From positions 1-34,128 of the forward strand of contig CAMVBR010000005.1 in the NCBI GenBank assembly GCA_947165755.1: DNA of 34,128 bases. Reading direction: 5' to 3'. The stretch comes from an uncultured Clostridia bacterium. Lineage in GTDB: Bacteria > Bacillota > Clostridia > Oscillospirales > Acutalibacteraceae. Shown here one piece after another: positions 8,574 to 17,565 of the stretch. The translations under genes and the position numbers were made by a program. Under the pieces are notes generated by a model that was given only the letters and a program-made list of their open reading frames with translations, did not search any database and was not told the origin of the DNA. Positions within the stretch are counted from its first letter, which is position 1. Each line of letters begins with the position of its first letter.

Positions 8574-10004
8574 TTAATCCTTCCGTTCATTTGAAGGCGT
8601 TAGGGGTAAAAGAACCTCTACCGTTGTGCCTTCGTTCAATTTGCTGTAAATATTCAGCTTGCCATTGTGAAGTGAAACAAGCTCATCACATACGGCAAGT
8701 CCGATGCCGGAGCCTTTGACCGAGCCGTTCGGTTTATAGAATTTCTCTTTGATATGCGGAAGATCTTTTTCGGATATGCCGCATCCGGTATCTGAAAACT
8801 CTATTCGCAGCTCGCAGCCTGAAATGGACGCGATAATTGAAATCTTGCCGCCTTCGGGCGTATATTTGATCGCATTATCGAGGATATTCACAAATACCTG
8901 TTTGATTCTGTCAGGATCCGCATTTGCAGGCGCAGGAAGATCCGGGGTGCTGTAAAACAGGTCGATCCCTTCTCGAATAGCCCTGTCCCGCAATACGAAT
9001 ACGGCTTCATCCAATTCTGCGAGAATATCGATCTTTTGAATGCGCAGCTGCAGGCTGCCGTTTTCAAGACGGGAGAAATCAAGCAGGTCTTCCACAAGGG
9101 AATACAGACGTTCCGATTCAAACATGATCACCTTCAACCCCTGCTTCAGGGTTTCATCGCCGGTCTCGTTCAGGGTAAGAAGCGTTTCCGTCCACCCCTT
9201 GATCGCAGTCAGTGGTGTGCGCAGCTCATGTGAAACGGTGGAAATAAAATCATTTTTCAGCGTTTCCGTTCTTGAAATCTGATCCGTCATATAGTTGATG
9301 GATTCCGTCAGCTCCGTGATCTCGTCATACCGGTTCGCCGCTTCGATTCTTCCGGAGTAGTCGCCGGCGGCGATTCGTCTTGTTGCGTCGTTGATCTTTT
9401 TTACCGGAACCAGAATGGACCGGATAAAGAACAAACCCGATATAATAACCAAACCGAGCGCGAACAGAACCGCGCTGAACACAGCCACGGCAACGGAGCG
9501 AAGCCTGTGATTGATATCCTGCATGGAGATCAGATACCGAATTGCGCCGTTGCTGTTGTCCCCTGTTTTCGGCAGCAGCACTGTGAGCGCCATAAACTTC
9601 TCTCCGGAGGCAAGATATCCCTCACTCAACCCGCGCCCCGATGGGGAAGACATGGCCGTTTGATAATCGTTGTCGTCGGCGGCTTCGGCCGGAAAACCGG
9701 TGGACGTAATAATGATTTCCCCGTTTTTATTATAGATCCATACCCACGCGGTATTGATCTCCGAGAAATTCTGCGCATAATCGCTTGCCCTTGCGGCAAA
9801 GGTATCGTTCGGCACGTTGATGTAACCGTTGAAATATTCCGCAATGGCGCTGCTCTGCCCCATAGCCTGCAGCTTTTGCTCTACGGTGGAATAATAGTAT
9901 TTACGAACCGATAACGTTATGGCGATTGCGATCGCAAGCAAAATAACCGAAATAACAAGCAAAGTTGTAAGGATCCATCGCTTTGTGATACCGCTTTTCA
10001 GCAT
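8574..10004 (-). CDS. Membrane sensor histidine kinase (HAMP, HisKA, HATPase_c)
   Basis: This is a complete 476-residue sensor kinase. Membrane helices at about 10-33 and 171-195 enclose an extracytoplasmic sensor of about 135 residues. A HAMP linker (about 196-248) follows, then the dimerisation domain with SHELRTPLT, where His259 is the phosphorylated residue. The ATP-binding domain shows the N-box (NILDNAIKYTPEGG), DTGCGI (405-410) and GSGIGL (431-436). It resembles PhoR/WalK-type kinases, but the signal is not deducible. It follows the response regulator by 16 bases, and GGAG lies seven bases before its ATG, so the two form a pair. Confidence 0.93.
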   Translation of the reverse strand: MLKSGITKRWILTTLLVISVILLAIAIAITLSVRKYYYSTVEQKLQAMGQSSAIAEYFNGYINVPNDTFAARASDYAQNFSEINTAWVWIYNKNGEIIITSTGFPAEAADDNDYQTAMSSPSGRGLSEGYLASGEKFMALTVLLPKTGDNSNGAIRYLISMQDINHRLRSVAVAVFSAVLFALGLVIISGLFFIRSILVPVKKINDATRRIAAGDYSGRIEAANRYDEITELTESINYMTDQISRTETLKNDFISTVSHELRTPLTAIKGWTETLLTLNETGDETLKQGLKVIMFESERLYSLVEDLLDFSRLENGSLQLRIQKIDILAELDEAVFVLRDRAIREGIDLFYSTPDLPAPANADPDRIKQVFVNILDNAIKYTPEGGKISIIASISGCELRIEFSDTGCGISEKDLPHIKEKFYKPNGSVKGSGIGLAVCDELVSLHNGKLNIYSKLNEGTTVEVLLPLTPSNERKD

Positions 10005-10020
10005 ACGCGCACTCCAGTTT

Positions 10021-10728
10021 TCAAATCAGCCACTTATATCCCACGCCCCATATCGTTGTAAGATGCTTCGGGGAAGAGGGATCGTCCTCCAGCTTCATGC
10101 GAAGACGCCGTATGTTTACGTCAACCACTTTTTCATCGCCGTAATACATACTGCCCCATACGTGGTTCAGCAGTTCCGTTCGCTCCAGCGGCACGCCGGG
10201 GTGATTAAAGAAATACTCGATCAATTGAAATTCCACCTGTGTCAGTTCGATCGGAACGCCGCGTTTCGTCAGCGTCCGGCTTCTCAGGTTCAGCGTAAAA
10301 TCGCCAAGCTCAATAATATTGCTTTTTTCCCGGTTTTTTTCGGCAAATTCTTTGTTGACGGTTACTCTGCGGTAAATCGCGTCCACACGGGCCATAAGCT
10401 CCGACGGAGAAAACGGTTTGGTTACGTAATCGTCCGCTCCGACCAAAAGCCCGGTTACCTTATCCATCTCCTGCGTTTTAGCGGTAAGAATGATGATGCC
10501 GATCGTACTGTTTTTTTTGCGAAGCTGTTTGCATACCTCAAGCCCATCCATGATAGGCATCATGATATCCAATAGCGCGACATCGATATTTCCCCCGTAT
10601 TCATCATACAGCTTCAGCGCTTCTTCACCGTTTTCCGCTTCAAGCACGTCAAAACCGTTTCTTTTCAAATTGATCACTATAAATTCCCGGATCGAAGATT
10701 CATCTTCCGCAACAAGTATCCTTTTCAA
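10021..10728 (-). CDS. OmpR/PhoB-family response regulator
   Basis: A two-domain transcription regulator of 235 residues, paired with the adjacent histidine kinase. The receiver domain starts MKRILVAEDE; Asp54 in ALLDIMMP is the phosphorylation site, Thr82 and Lys104 (TKPF) complete the switch. The C-terminal winged-helix DNA-binding domain has LTQVEFQLIEYF and VDVNIRRLRMKLEDD, typical of OmpR/PhoB. Translation most likely begins at a TTG that has AAGGGGG eight bases upstream. Another TTG seven codons earlier overlaps the lipoprotein stop but lacks a site. Targets cannot be inferred; the upstream lipoprotein gene is probably co-transcribed. Confidence 0.92.
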   Translation of the reverse strand: MKRILVAEDESSIREFIVINLKRNGFDVLEAENGEEALKLYDEYGGNIDVALLDIMMPIMDGLEVCKQLRKKNSTIGIIILTAKTQEMDKVTGLLVGADDYVTKPFSPSELMARVDAIYRRVTVNKEFAEKNREKSNIIELGDFTLNLRSRTLTKRGVPIELTQVEFQLIEYFFNHPGVPLERTELLNHVWGSMYYGDEKVVDVNIRRLRMKLEDDPSSPKHLTTIWGVGYKWLI

Positions 10729-10745
10729 CGAAACATCCCCCTTAT

Positions 10746-12056
10746 TCAATTAATGAGTTCAAGTAAGCTCTTGATATGTTTTTCCGTAAACAACGATACT
10801 TCAGGTTCTGTAATTATGATATTGAAAGCGGCTTCATGCGCGGCGAGAGGTACGAATTGCACGGAAAACAACGGAGAGGCATTCTCATCACGCGTAAACA
10901 TCTGCAGCATCATCTCCGTTGCGTCATAAGAAGCCACGTATTCATCGAGGAACTCATCGGTCCGGAATCGAAATTGCGCGTCCGGCGCATAGAAATACGA
11001 TACGTTCAAAGGCAAAAGCTCGTTGTCTTGTCTTTTGGTGAATTCGATCACGCTCATCGGCAAAGAGTTTTCAGCCTCCGGATACTGTACGGTCGCACCG
11101 TCCCATTCACGCTGCACAGGCACCTCAACGATTCGGTCGTTATCGATATCGGCACAGTACACCTGCGTATTGCGAACGGTTAGCTCTGAAAGCTCAGCCC
11201 CGCCGGCATTTACCATTCTTGAGAACAGCGCCTTTTCCGTGTCGTAATAAAAGATCTCCGTCATGTAGGTTCCATCCGCATTGACACAGTCAACATACAA
11301 AGTACATCTGAGCACTCTGATATCGTAGCTGATCTTCAACGGAAGATTGACCGACTGATGCAGTGACAGCTCGCAAACGAAATGAAACGCATCGTCGGAC
11401 GGATCCATTTTTATGAGGTTGACCTTAAACGGCTGTTCCGCATCGGAGCTGTTATCCATAAGATACATCAATTCCAACAGACCGTCATCGTCGAAATCAA
11501 GGATCAGATAGTCAACCAGAGGAATTACAGACAGCTGTTTTAACTGCTGAACGTCATCGAGCAAAGACGTCTTATAAAGAGAGAGCGTCTTACTCCGTCT
11601 TGAATCGGAAACCGTCCAGCAAACCGCCACTTCATAAGAGGCGTCCTGATCGAACTGATAAAATGCGACCGAATACACCTCGCTGCCGTTCCCCGTGATA
11701 TCACCGGCGGAATACCAGTTCTCACCGTCAAATTTCAACAGATGCATATGCGCTTCATTCGGTGATTCTTTCTTCGCGTAAAACACAAGCGTATCATCGG
11801 TTCCATCCGCATCGACGTCATATTGCACAAACGCGGTACGATAATCACCGGCGATCGGGCTGATGAACATAACGTCTTTATTTACCGCGGCTTCAAAGGC
11901 CTTTTCGATCAAAGCGTTTTCTCCGGTCAGCTTCGGCGGACGGATCAGGGACTCAACAGTGAACGCCTGAAAGAAAGAGCACGACGTCAGCAGCAAAGCC
12001 GCGCACAAAAGGATTGTAAGCGTTGTAATACGCGCGCCGTGTCGGATCGCTTTCAT
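10746..12056 (-). CDS. Predicted lipoprotein with Asp-rich FG-GAP-like loops
   Basis: I do not recognise a named function. The 436-residue product has a lipoprotein signal sequence with lipobox LTSC, giving Cys26 as the lipidated residue. Four spaced acidic loops follow: about residues 80-88 (DVDADGTDD), 136-142, 187-196 (DFDDDGLLE) and 303-311 (DIDNDRIVE). This DxDxDG pattern resembles calcium-binding loops of FG-GAP/VCBS beta-propeller repeats, so an extracellular propeller-like domain is plausible. GAAGGAG precedes the ATG. It lies 16 bases after cdaR and just before the response regulator and kinase, so it may be an accessory sensor for them. That link is inference. Confidence 0.75.
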   Translation of the reverse strand: MKAIRHGARITTLTILLCAALLLTSCSFFQAFTVESLIRPPKLTGENALIEKAFEAAVNKDVMFISPIAGDYRTAFVQYDVDADGTDDTLVFYAKKESPNEAHMHLLKFDGENWYSAGDITGNGSEVYSVAFYQFDQDASYEVAVCWTVSDSRRSKTLSLYKTSLLDDVQQLKQLSVIPLVDYLILDFDDDGLLELMYLMDNSSDAEQPFKVNLIKMDPSDDAFHFVCELSLHQSVNLPLKISYDIRVLRCTLYVDCVNADGTYMTEIFYYDTEKALFSRMVNAGGAELSELTVRNTQVYCADIDNDRIVEVPVQREWDGATVQYPEAENSLPMSVIEFTKRQDNELLPLNVSYFYAPDAQFRFRTDEFLDEYVASYDATEMMLQMFTRDENASPLFSVQFVPLAAHEAAFNIIITEPEVSLFTEKHIKSLLELIN

Positions 12057-12072
12057 AAAGACTCCTTCAATA

Positions 12073-13362
12073 TCAATCGTCCACCTGAATTTCTACGGTA
12101 TAATCTCCCCTGACCCAGCTGTCGGTCAACGTTCTCAATATTACCTTTACGGGAACGATATTTACACCTTTTTCCAATTCGATCCCATCCAGCACGGGAA
12201 CCGCATAGGCTTCGGAATTGGCGATCGTATCCACCGAATCCGCAGGGCCGATCACCTGCACCGAAGAGATCGTGCTTGTAAGAAGCTTTGCGCCCTCGGG
12301 CAATTTAAGATCATCTGTGGAAACCGCGATCTCAAGCCAGCGTTTGTGAAGATCTGAAAAGTCTACGCTGACGGTAAAATCCTTCACACCGTTATTGAAA
12401 GTATACGGCGTATCTTCCGCCGCAAACACAAAGGTATTCACCGTATTGTTGATTTCGGAGAAATCGATCGTACCAACCACAAGCGCTTCCCCGTCGGGCA
12501 TCTGGCTCTCCCCCGTGATCATCGTCATGGAAACGTTTTCGGGCGATATCTTATATTCAATGCCGTCGGCACGGTAATCCTTCGGAATGTTCGTAAAGTT
12601 AACGGAAGTCTTATAGTCCGCCGTATAAGTAATGGGTACGGTCACGTAAACCGGCGCGTCGTCCTTCGGGAATACATTCGTCAAAACCGCATTGTCGTTG
12701 GCGCCGGAGATCACAACGTTGGCGGTAAACGTTTCGGTAGACGTCATCTCTTTATCAAGCTCCACAACGGCTTTGACGGAAGTCACACGGCTGATCTCCA
12801 GCGCAGGCCCCTGCAGCACAACATTGTCGCTGCTGATTCTGGGATTTTCGCGGGAATAGCCCTCCGGAAGCTTGTACCCGGCAAGCTCGATGATCTCATC
12901 CGTAAGCGCAAACTCTTTTTCCACAAGCTCATCCACATAAACCGAAACGGTGGATTTTGAATAATTCACGACCTCGGCAACGCCGTCCTCAACCGTCACG
13001 GTTATCGGCAGCGCATAAGTGCCTGCGGACGCAACAGAAGCAAAAGAAACCGTAGCGCTGATCTTATTCACAAAATCAGAGTCATTCACGAGATAACTCT
13101 TTCCTTTTACGGTAACGTCAATATAATACTCATCGTCGCCGAATATCTTCAGGTTGTTGTTTGAAGGAAGCGATCCCTCATAATTCAGCTGCACTTTGAT
13201 ATTTGCGAATGATTTTTCCACTTCCGTCGTCTGGAACATGGAAACGCCGCACCAAAGGATCACCGCGATAACCAAAGAAAAACCAAGCACAAACCAATTA
13301 TTGTCAAAAAGTCTGGAAATAATGCTGCGCTTTCCCGCAGATCTATCATTCGTTTTCGCCAT
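12073..13362 (-). CDS. cdaR: CdaR, YbbR-domain regulator of CdaA
   Basis: CdaR is a membrane-anchored, mainly extracytoplasmic protein that modulates the diadenylate cyclase CdaA. This 429-residue protein has an N-terminal membrane helix (about residues 23-42, FVLGFSLVIAVILW) followed by repeated YbbR domains, seen as recurring units with KxxL...VQVIGPADSVD-like endings and about four copies in all. I chose the ATG at 13362 because AAGGAGG precedes it; longer readings in this frame are only the overlap with cdaA. It overlaps the 3' end of cdaA by 17 bases. glmM, which follows this pair in Bacillus, is not here. Confidence 0.9.
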   Translation of the reverse strand: MAKTNDRSAGKRSIISRLFDNNWFVLGFSLVIAVILWCGVSMFQTTEVEKSFANIKVQLNYEGSLPSNNNLKIFGDDEYYIDVTVKGKSYLVNDSDFVNKISATVSFASVASAGTYALPITVTVEDGVAEVVNYSKSTVSVYVDELVEKEFALTDEIIELAGYKLPEGYSRENPRISSDNVVLQGPALEISRVTSVKAVVELDKEMTSTETFTANVVISGANDNAVLTNVFPKDDAPVYVTVPITYTADYKTSVNFTNIPKDYRADGIEYKISPENVSMTMITGESQMPDGEALVVGTIDFSEINNTVNTFVFAAEDTPYTFNNGVKDFTVSVDFSDLHKRWLEIAVSTDDLKLPEGAKLLTSTISSVQVIGPADSVDTIANSEAYAVPVLDGIELEKGVNIVPVKVILRTLTDSWVRGDYTVEIQVDD

Positions 13363-14281
13363 TATCAGTCTCCTCCTTCGCAGTATTTTCTGCAGAAGTT
13401 GTTTCAATTGAGGCAGGTTCCGCAGACCTTTTTTCTTTCTTTTTCTTTTTGTCTTTTTGTTTTTCATCAACGGCAGGAAGCAGATAAGAACCGAGCAGCT
13501 CACGCAATTCACTGTCGGTGACGCCGCGGCGAAGGGTTCCTTCCACGGCAATAGAGATAATGCCGGTTTCTTCGCTGGTAACAACGGCAACACAGTCTGA
13601 ATTCAGGCTGGCCTCGAGCGCCGCTCTGTGCCTCGTACCCACGTTTTCATTGATCACGCGATCATTCTTCATGGGAACAACACATCTTGCGGCAACGATT
13701 CTGCCGTTGCGTATGATCACGGCGCCGTCGTGCAGCGGCGCTTTGGGATAAAAGATGCTGCAGATCATTTCATAACTGGTTTCGCTGTCGATCATCACCG
13801 CCTGCTTCATAAGATCGCCGAGCAGGGTTTCTCTTTGGAACAGAATGAGCGAGCCTACCTTGTTCCTGCTCATTGCGCCGCAGGCGCGGCATACACAGTT
13901 GATGGCGTCCAGCTCCGCCTCTTCCGTTTTTCTGCTTAAAAACGGAAGCCGCCGACCGAAGCTTCGGGTGCCCATATGTTCCAGAGCCTGACGGATCTCG
14001 CCGGAAAACAAGATCACCACAATGATAATGATATCGTTCAGTAATCTGTTAAAAATATATGAGCTCGCCGACATATTCAGGATCGAAACGAGTCCATACA
14101 CAATGGCAACCAGAATGATGCCTTTCACCACCTGGATCGACTGTGTTTTTCTGAGCTGCACGATCACGGCATACACCAGCAGCGCGACCAGCAGAATATC
14201 CAATATATCCGGTATAAAATGAAAATTCAAAAAAACGTCCTTCAGTCGAAGAAAGAAAGTCTGTATTGTCTCAGCAAACAT
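13346..14281 (-). CDS. cdaA: Diadenylate cyclase (c-di-AMP synthase)
   Basis: CdaA joins two ATP molecules to make cyclic di-AMP, a messenger controlling potassium and osmolyte balance and cell-wall stability. The 311-residue protein has three N-terminal membrane helices (about 25-42, 52-69, 78-94) and a DAC domain with DGA (185-187) and GTRHR (215-219), the two catalytic motifs. The last 40 residues form an unusual Lys/Glu-rich low-complexity tail that overlaps the start of cdaR. It starts 15 bases after ispF with GGTGG upstream. The cdaA-cdaR pair is the standard arrangement in Bacillota. Confidence 0.95.
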   Translation of the reverse strand: MFAETIQTFFLRLKDVFLNFHFIPDILDILLVALLVYAVIVQLRKTQSIQVVKGIILVAIVYGLVSILNMSASSYIFNRLLNDIIIIVVILFSGEIRQALEHMGTRSFGRRLPFLSRKTEEAELDAINCVCRACGAMSRNKVGSLILFQRETLLGDLMKQAVMIDSETSYEMICSIFYPKAPLHDGAVIIRNGRIVAARCVVPMKNDRVINENVGTRHRAALEASLNSDCVAVVTSEETGIISIAVEGTLRRGVTDSELRELLGSYLLPAVDEKQKDKKKKKEKRSAEPASIETTSAENTAKEETDNGENE

Positions 14282-14296
14282 ACATTACACCACCGA

Positions 14297-14791
14297 TTAT
14301 ATTTTTTTCTTTAATAAAACCACCGCATGCGCGCATATCCCTTCAAGCGCACCGGTAAATCCAAGGCCTTCCTCCGTTGTTGCCTTCACGCTTACGTTAT
14401 CCGCGGAGGTTCGGCAGGCCTGCGCAATGTTATTGCGCATCTGTTCCGTATACGGCGATAATTTCGGTTTCTGCGCGATCACGGTCGCATCGATATTTGC
14501 GATCATATACCCTTTTGCTTCAACCATGCTGAAACACGCATGAAGAAGCCTCAGGCTATCCGCATTTTCATAGGCGGGATCCGTGTCGGGAAAATGTTTT
14601 CCGATATCTCCCAGCGCCATCGCCCCAAGAAGCGCGTCGGAAATCGCGTGCAGGAGAACGTCTGCGTCAGAGTGTCCGAGAAGACCGAGCGCGTAATCGA
14701 TTTTTACGCCGCCGAGCACCAGCGCTCTGTTTTCGGCAAATCTGTGTACGTCATACCCGTGACCGATACGATACATTCCCGCATCCATCAT
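14297..14791 (-). CDS. ispF: 2-C-methyl-D-erythritol 2,4-cyclodiphosphate synthase
   Basis: IspF catalyses the fifth step of the MEP pathway to isoprenoids, forming MEcPP with release of CMP. In the 164-residue protein the zinc ligands are Asp14, His16 (GYDVH) and His48 (DVLLHA). [13 protein letters not shown] and [13 protein letters not shown] are further family signatures. The ATG used here overlaps the aminotransferase stop (ATGA). An ATG five codons downstream would give MYRIGHGYD, closer to the E. coli length, and neither has a strong ribosome site. ispD, often fused or adjacent, is absent. Confidence 0.94.
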   Translation of the reverse strand: MMDAGMYRIGHGYDVHRFAENRALVLGGVKIDYALGLLGHSDADVLLHAISDALLGAMALGDIGKHFPDTDPAYENADSLRLLHACFSMVEAKGYMIANIDATVIAQKPKLSPYTEQMRNNIAQACRTSADNVSVKATTEEGLGFTGALEGICAHAVVLLKKKI

Positions 14792-16071
14792 GACTTTATA
14801 CCGAGCAGCGCTTCACAAGCGGCGATTTTAACGGCCGCGCATAAAATGTGCGCTGCGGTTTTCAGCTCTTCCACACTCGGGCAGGAAGGAGCGATCCGGA
14901 TATTCGCGTCATTGGGATCAACGCCGTAAGGATATGTAGCCCCCACACCCGTAAGGGTAAGCCCGCATTCGAGGCAAAGCTTGCCGACGTATTTCGCGGA
15001 GCCGGTGTTTACGTTGAGGCTGATAAAATAGCCGCCGCGCGGAGAATTGAAGGATGCGATCTCAAGCCCGTCGAGCTCGGCATGCAGAATATCCAGCACC
15101 GCGTCAAACTTCGGCCGCAGGATGGCGGCGTGTTTTTCCATTTGCGCCTGAATATCGGCAACGGAATGATAAAGCCTGCAATGCCGGAGCTGATTGATTT
15201 TATCGTAGCTGATGATCTGCAGAGACAAACGCTCTTTGATCTCCTTTAACGTGTCTCCGAAAGCGGCGATCGCCGAGACCCCCGCGCCGGCAAAGGTAAT
15301 TTTGGAAGTGGAGGATACGGCGAAGAATCTGTTTTGCGTGCCGTATTTTTCCGCCAGGGTGAATACGTTTGCAAGCTCGTCCTTTTCCTCGTAAAGATCG
15401 TGAACGATATACGCCTCGTCCCAAATCACTCTGAAATCCGGCGCCGCGGTATGCATGGCGGCAATTCGTTCAACGGTTTCGGGAGAATAGGTGATTCCAT
15501 CCGGGTTGGAATATTTCGGAACGCAGAACATCCCCTTCACCGACGGGTCTTTCACGATCTCCTCGATCCTATCCATATCCGGCCCCGTCGGCGTCATGGG
15601 AACGCTGATCATCTTAAGCCCGAAATGCTCGGCGATCGCAAAGTGCCTGTCGTAACCGGGAACGATCGCAATAAACTTTCGATTTTCATCAAAGATCCAG
15701 GGATCGCACCCGCCCGTGCCGTGGGTACAGCACTGCGAAATAAAATCATACATAAGATTCAGGCTGGAAGCACCCGCTGCGATCACGTTATCCGCAGGAA
15801 CCCCCATCATTTCGCCAAAGAGAGCACGGCATTCGGGGATCCCGCATAAACCGCCGTAATTTCTCACGTCGCTTCCGTCGGCGGCAAAATATCCCATTTG
15901 AGCGCCGGTAAGATTTAACAGATCATCGGAAAGATCGAGCTGCTGCGCAGAGGGTTTTCCCCGGGCCATATTGATCGAAACGCCCTTCTCCCGATAGGCG
16001 GAATACTGCTGCTTTGCTTCGTTATAAAAAGCCTGCAATTCATCGATTGACAGGCCGGAAATACGTTTCAT
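14788..16071 (-). CDS. PLP-dependent aminotransferase, class I/II (Asp/Ala type)
   Basis: The 427-residue protein fits the fold-type I aminotransferase branch known as type Ic aspartate or alanine-type aminotransferases (Pfam Aminotran_MocR family). It shows [11 protein letters not shown] near the N-terminus, NYGG and KYSNPDG in the middle, [10 protein letters not shown] (Asp contacting the PLP ring nitrogen) and [12 protein letters not shown], where Lys257 should form the Schiff base. Substrates are probably aspartate/oxoglutarate, but alanine or another amino acid cannot be excluded. GGAG lies eight bases before the chosen ATG; an ATG two codons earlier is too close to it. It heads the long operon and overlaps ispF. 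Confidence 0.85.
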   Translation of the reverse strand: MKRISGLSIDELQAFYNEAKQQYSAYREKGVSINMARGKPSAQQLDLSDDLLNLTGAQMGYFAADGSDVRNYGGLCGIPECRALFGEMMGVPADNVIAAGASSLNLMYDFISQCCTHGTGGCDPWIFDENRKFIAIVPGYDRHFAIAEHFGLKMISVPMTPTGPDMDRIEEIVKDPSVKGMFCVPKYSNPDGITYSPETVERIAAMHTAAPDFRVIWDEAYIVHDLYEEKDELANVFTLAEKYGTQNRFFAVSSTSKITFAGAGVSAIAAFGDTLKEIKERLSLQIISYDKINQLRHCRLYHSVADIQAQMEKHAAILRPKFDAVLDILHAELDGLEIASFNSPRGGYFISLNVNTGSAKYVGKLCLECGLTLTGVGATYPYGVDPNDANIRIAPSCPSVEELKTAAHILCAAVKIAACEALLGIKS

Positions 16072-16107
16072 TGTCATCGCTCCAAAGATAGTTATGCATT
16101 TTGATAT

Positions 16108-16136
16108 ATAATAACATAGAAGTACTGTAATTACAA
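16108..16136 (-). promoter_or_regulatory. Promoter for the aminotransferase-ispF-cdaA run
   Basis: On the minus strand TTGTAA (16131-16136) and TATTAT (16108-16113) are separated by 17 bases. The -10 box ends about 36 bases before the aminotransferase ATG. Upstream, 16137-16174 is almost pure A/T with A-tracts, resembling an UP element. It is the only clear promoter before the 16-kb gene run. Confidence 0.75.
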
Positions 16137-16174
16137 TATTTTTTTTATAATTATTAATAATTTATTAATAATTA

Positions 16175-16203
16175 AGCCGTCCCGCCAAAACTGCGAAACG
16201 GCT
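16175..16203 (-). terminator. Hairpin after der, likely terminator
   Basis: AGCCGT and ACGGCT pair around a 17-base loop just after the der stop codon, followed by TTAATTATTAATAA on the minus strand. The stem is short and the T-run is interrupted, so termination may be partial. Confidence 0.55.
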
Positions 16204-16207
16204 GTGT

Positions 16208-17524
16208 TCAAGATCTTTCTCTGATGATATATCTCGTTGGCGTTCCTTCAAGACCAAACACCTCACGAATGCGGTTGTCGATATATCTTTGATAGCTGTA
16301 ATGGAATAAATCCTTTTTGTTGACGAAAACAACGAACGTGGGCGGGCGCGTGGAGGTCTGCGTCATATAATAGATCTTCAAACGCTTTCCCTTATCCGTG
16401 GGCGGCTGCACCCTTGCCTCGGCCTCCGCAAGAACGGAATTCAATCGGCCGGTAGGAATACGCGTGGCGTTGGAATCATCAACGAACTTGATCAGTTCAT
16501 ACAGACGGTCCAACCGCTGACCGGTTTTTGCGGAGATGAAAATGATGGGCGCGTAAGACATGAATGAAAAATCATCCATCAGCTTTTTGCGGTAACCGTC
16601 CATGGTTTTTCCGTCTTTTTCATAAGCATCCCATTTATTGACGGCGATGATACAGGCCTTGCCGGCCTCATGCGCGATACCCGCAACTTTAGAATCCTGC
16701 TCCGTAAACCCTTCCAGCGCGTCGATCATGATCACGCATACGCTTGCACGCTCCACAGCCATAACCGCCCGCGCCACGCTGAAATGCTCGATCCGGTCGT
16801 CAACCTTCGATTTCCTGCGAAGTCCCGCGGTATCGATAAAAACGAATCTGCCGTGTTTATTCTCAACGATCGTATCAGAAGCATCCCGCGTGGTGCCGGC
16901 AATGTTTGATACGAGCATGCGCTCCTGGCCGCAAAGCGCGTTCACCAGTGAGGATTTTCCTACGTTCGGCTTGCCGATAATGGCAACCTTGATGCGGTCG
17001 TCCGCCTCCTCATCCTCCTGCGCCTCCGGAATATGCTTCAGCACTTCGTCAAGCAGATCACCGGTACCGTGCCCATGCACCGCAGAAACGGCGATCGGGT
17101 CGCCCAACCCCAGATTATAAAACTCATAAAATTCAACCGGCACGTCGCCTACGCCGTCGCATTTATTGACGCAAAGAATAATGGGTTTCCCGCTTTTCAG
17201 CAGCATATTCGCCACTTCACTGTCGTTTGCGGTAACGCCGCTTCGAAGGTCCGTTACAAGAATAATACAGTCCGCGCTCGAAATGGCAAGCTCCGCCTGA
17301 CGGCGCATCTGCGACAAAATAACGTCGTCGGAATACGGCTCGATACCGCCGGTATCCACAAGCAGAAAGCTGCGTCCGAGCCATTCGCAGTCCGCATATA
17401 AGCGGTCCCGCGTAACACCGGGACGGTCGTCCACAATGGCAAGACGCTGTCCGCACAGTTTATTGAACAAGGTGGACTTCCCCACGTTGGGGCGCCCCAC
17501 AATCGCAACGATCGGTTTTGACAT
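16208..17524 (-). CDS. der: Ribosome biogenesis GTPase Der (EngA)
   Basis: Der is a GTPase with two G domains in tandem, needed for assembly of the 50S subunit. The 438-residue protein begins MSKPIVAIVGRPNVGKST, its first G1 motif. DTGG, NKCD, then a second G domain with GKPNVGKSS, DTAG and NKWD follow, and the KH-like C-terminal domain ends in GTPTRYIIRERS. The length agrees with the Bacillus protein. Starts further upstream (TTG, or ATG three codons before) are possible, but this one matches the family N-terminus. It follows the DUF512 gene by 41 bases, a common clostridial arrangement. Confidence 0.95.
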   Translation of the reverse strand: MSKPIVAIVGRPNVGKSTLFNKLCGQRLAIVDDRPGVTRDRLYADCEWLGRSFLLVDTGGIEPYSDDVILSQMRRQAELAISSADCIILVTDLRSGVTANDSEVANMLLKSGKPIILCVNKCDGVGDVPVEFYEFYNLGLGDPIAVSAVHGHGTGDLLDEVLKHIPEAQEDEEADDRIKVAIIGKPNVGKSSLVNALCGQERMLVSNIAGTTRDASDTIVENKHGRFVFIDTAGLRRKSKVDDRIEHFSVARAVMAVERASVCVIMIDALEGFTEQDSKVAGIAHEAGKACIIAVNKWDAYEKDGKTMDGYRKKLMDDFSFMSYAPIIFISAKTGQRLDRLYELIKFVDDSNATRIPTGRLNSVLAEAEARVQPPTDKGKRLKIYYMTQTSTRPPTFVVFVNKKDLFHYSYQRYIDNRIREVFGLEGTPTRYIIRERS

Positions 17525-17565
17525 AGAAATCATTCTCAGCAAAGCTGAGCCTTTCAACCTATTTT

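Noticed and set aside
12073-13362. Possible surface adhesin instead of CdaR
   Set aside because: The single N-terminal helix, repeated YbbR-type units and position directly after cdaA fit CdaR.
13363-13593. Longer N-terminus of CdaR
   Set aside because: The added 77 residues are only an alternative frame of the cdaA end, and the ATG at 13362 has a strong ribosome site and a normal CdaR start.
16141-16172. A/T repeat as replication origin
   Set aside because: No DnaA boxes or dnaA-dnaN genes are near; it sits between a terminator and a promoter, which explains it better.
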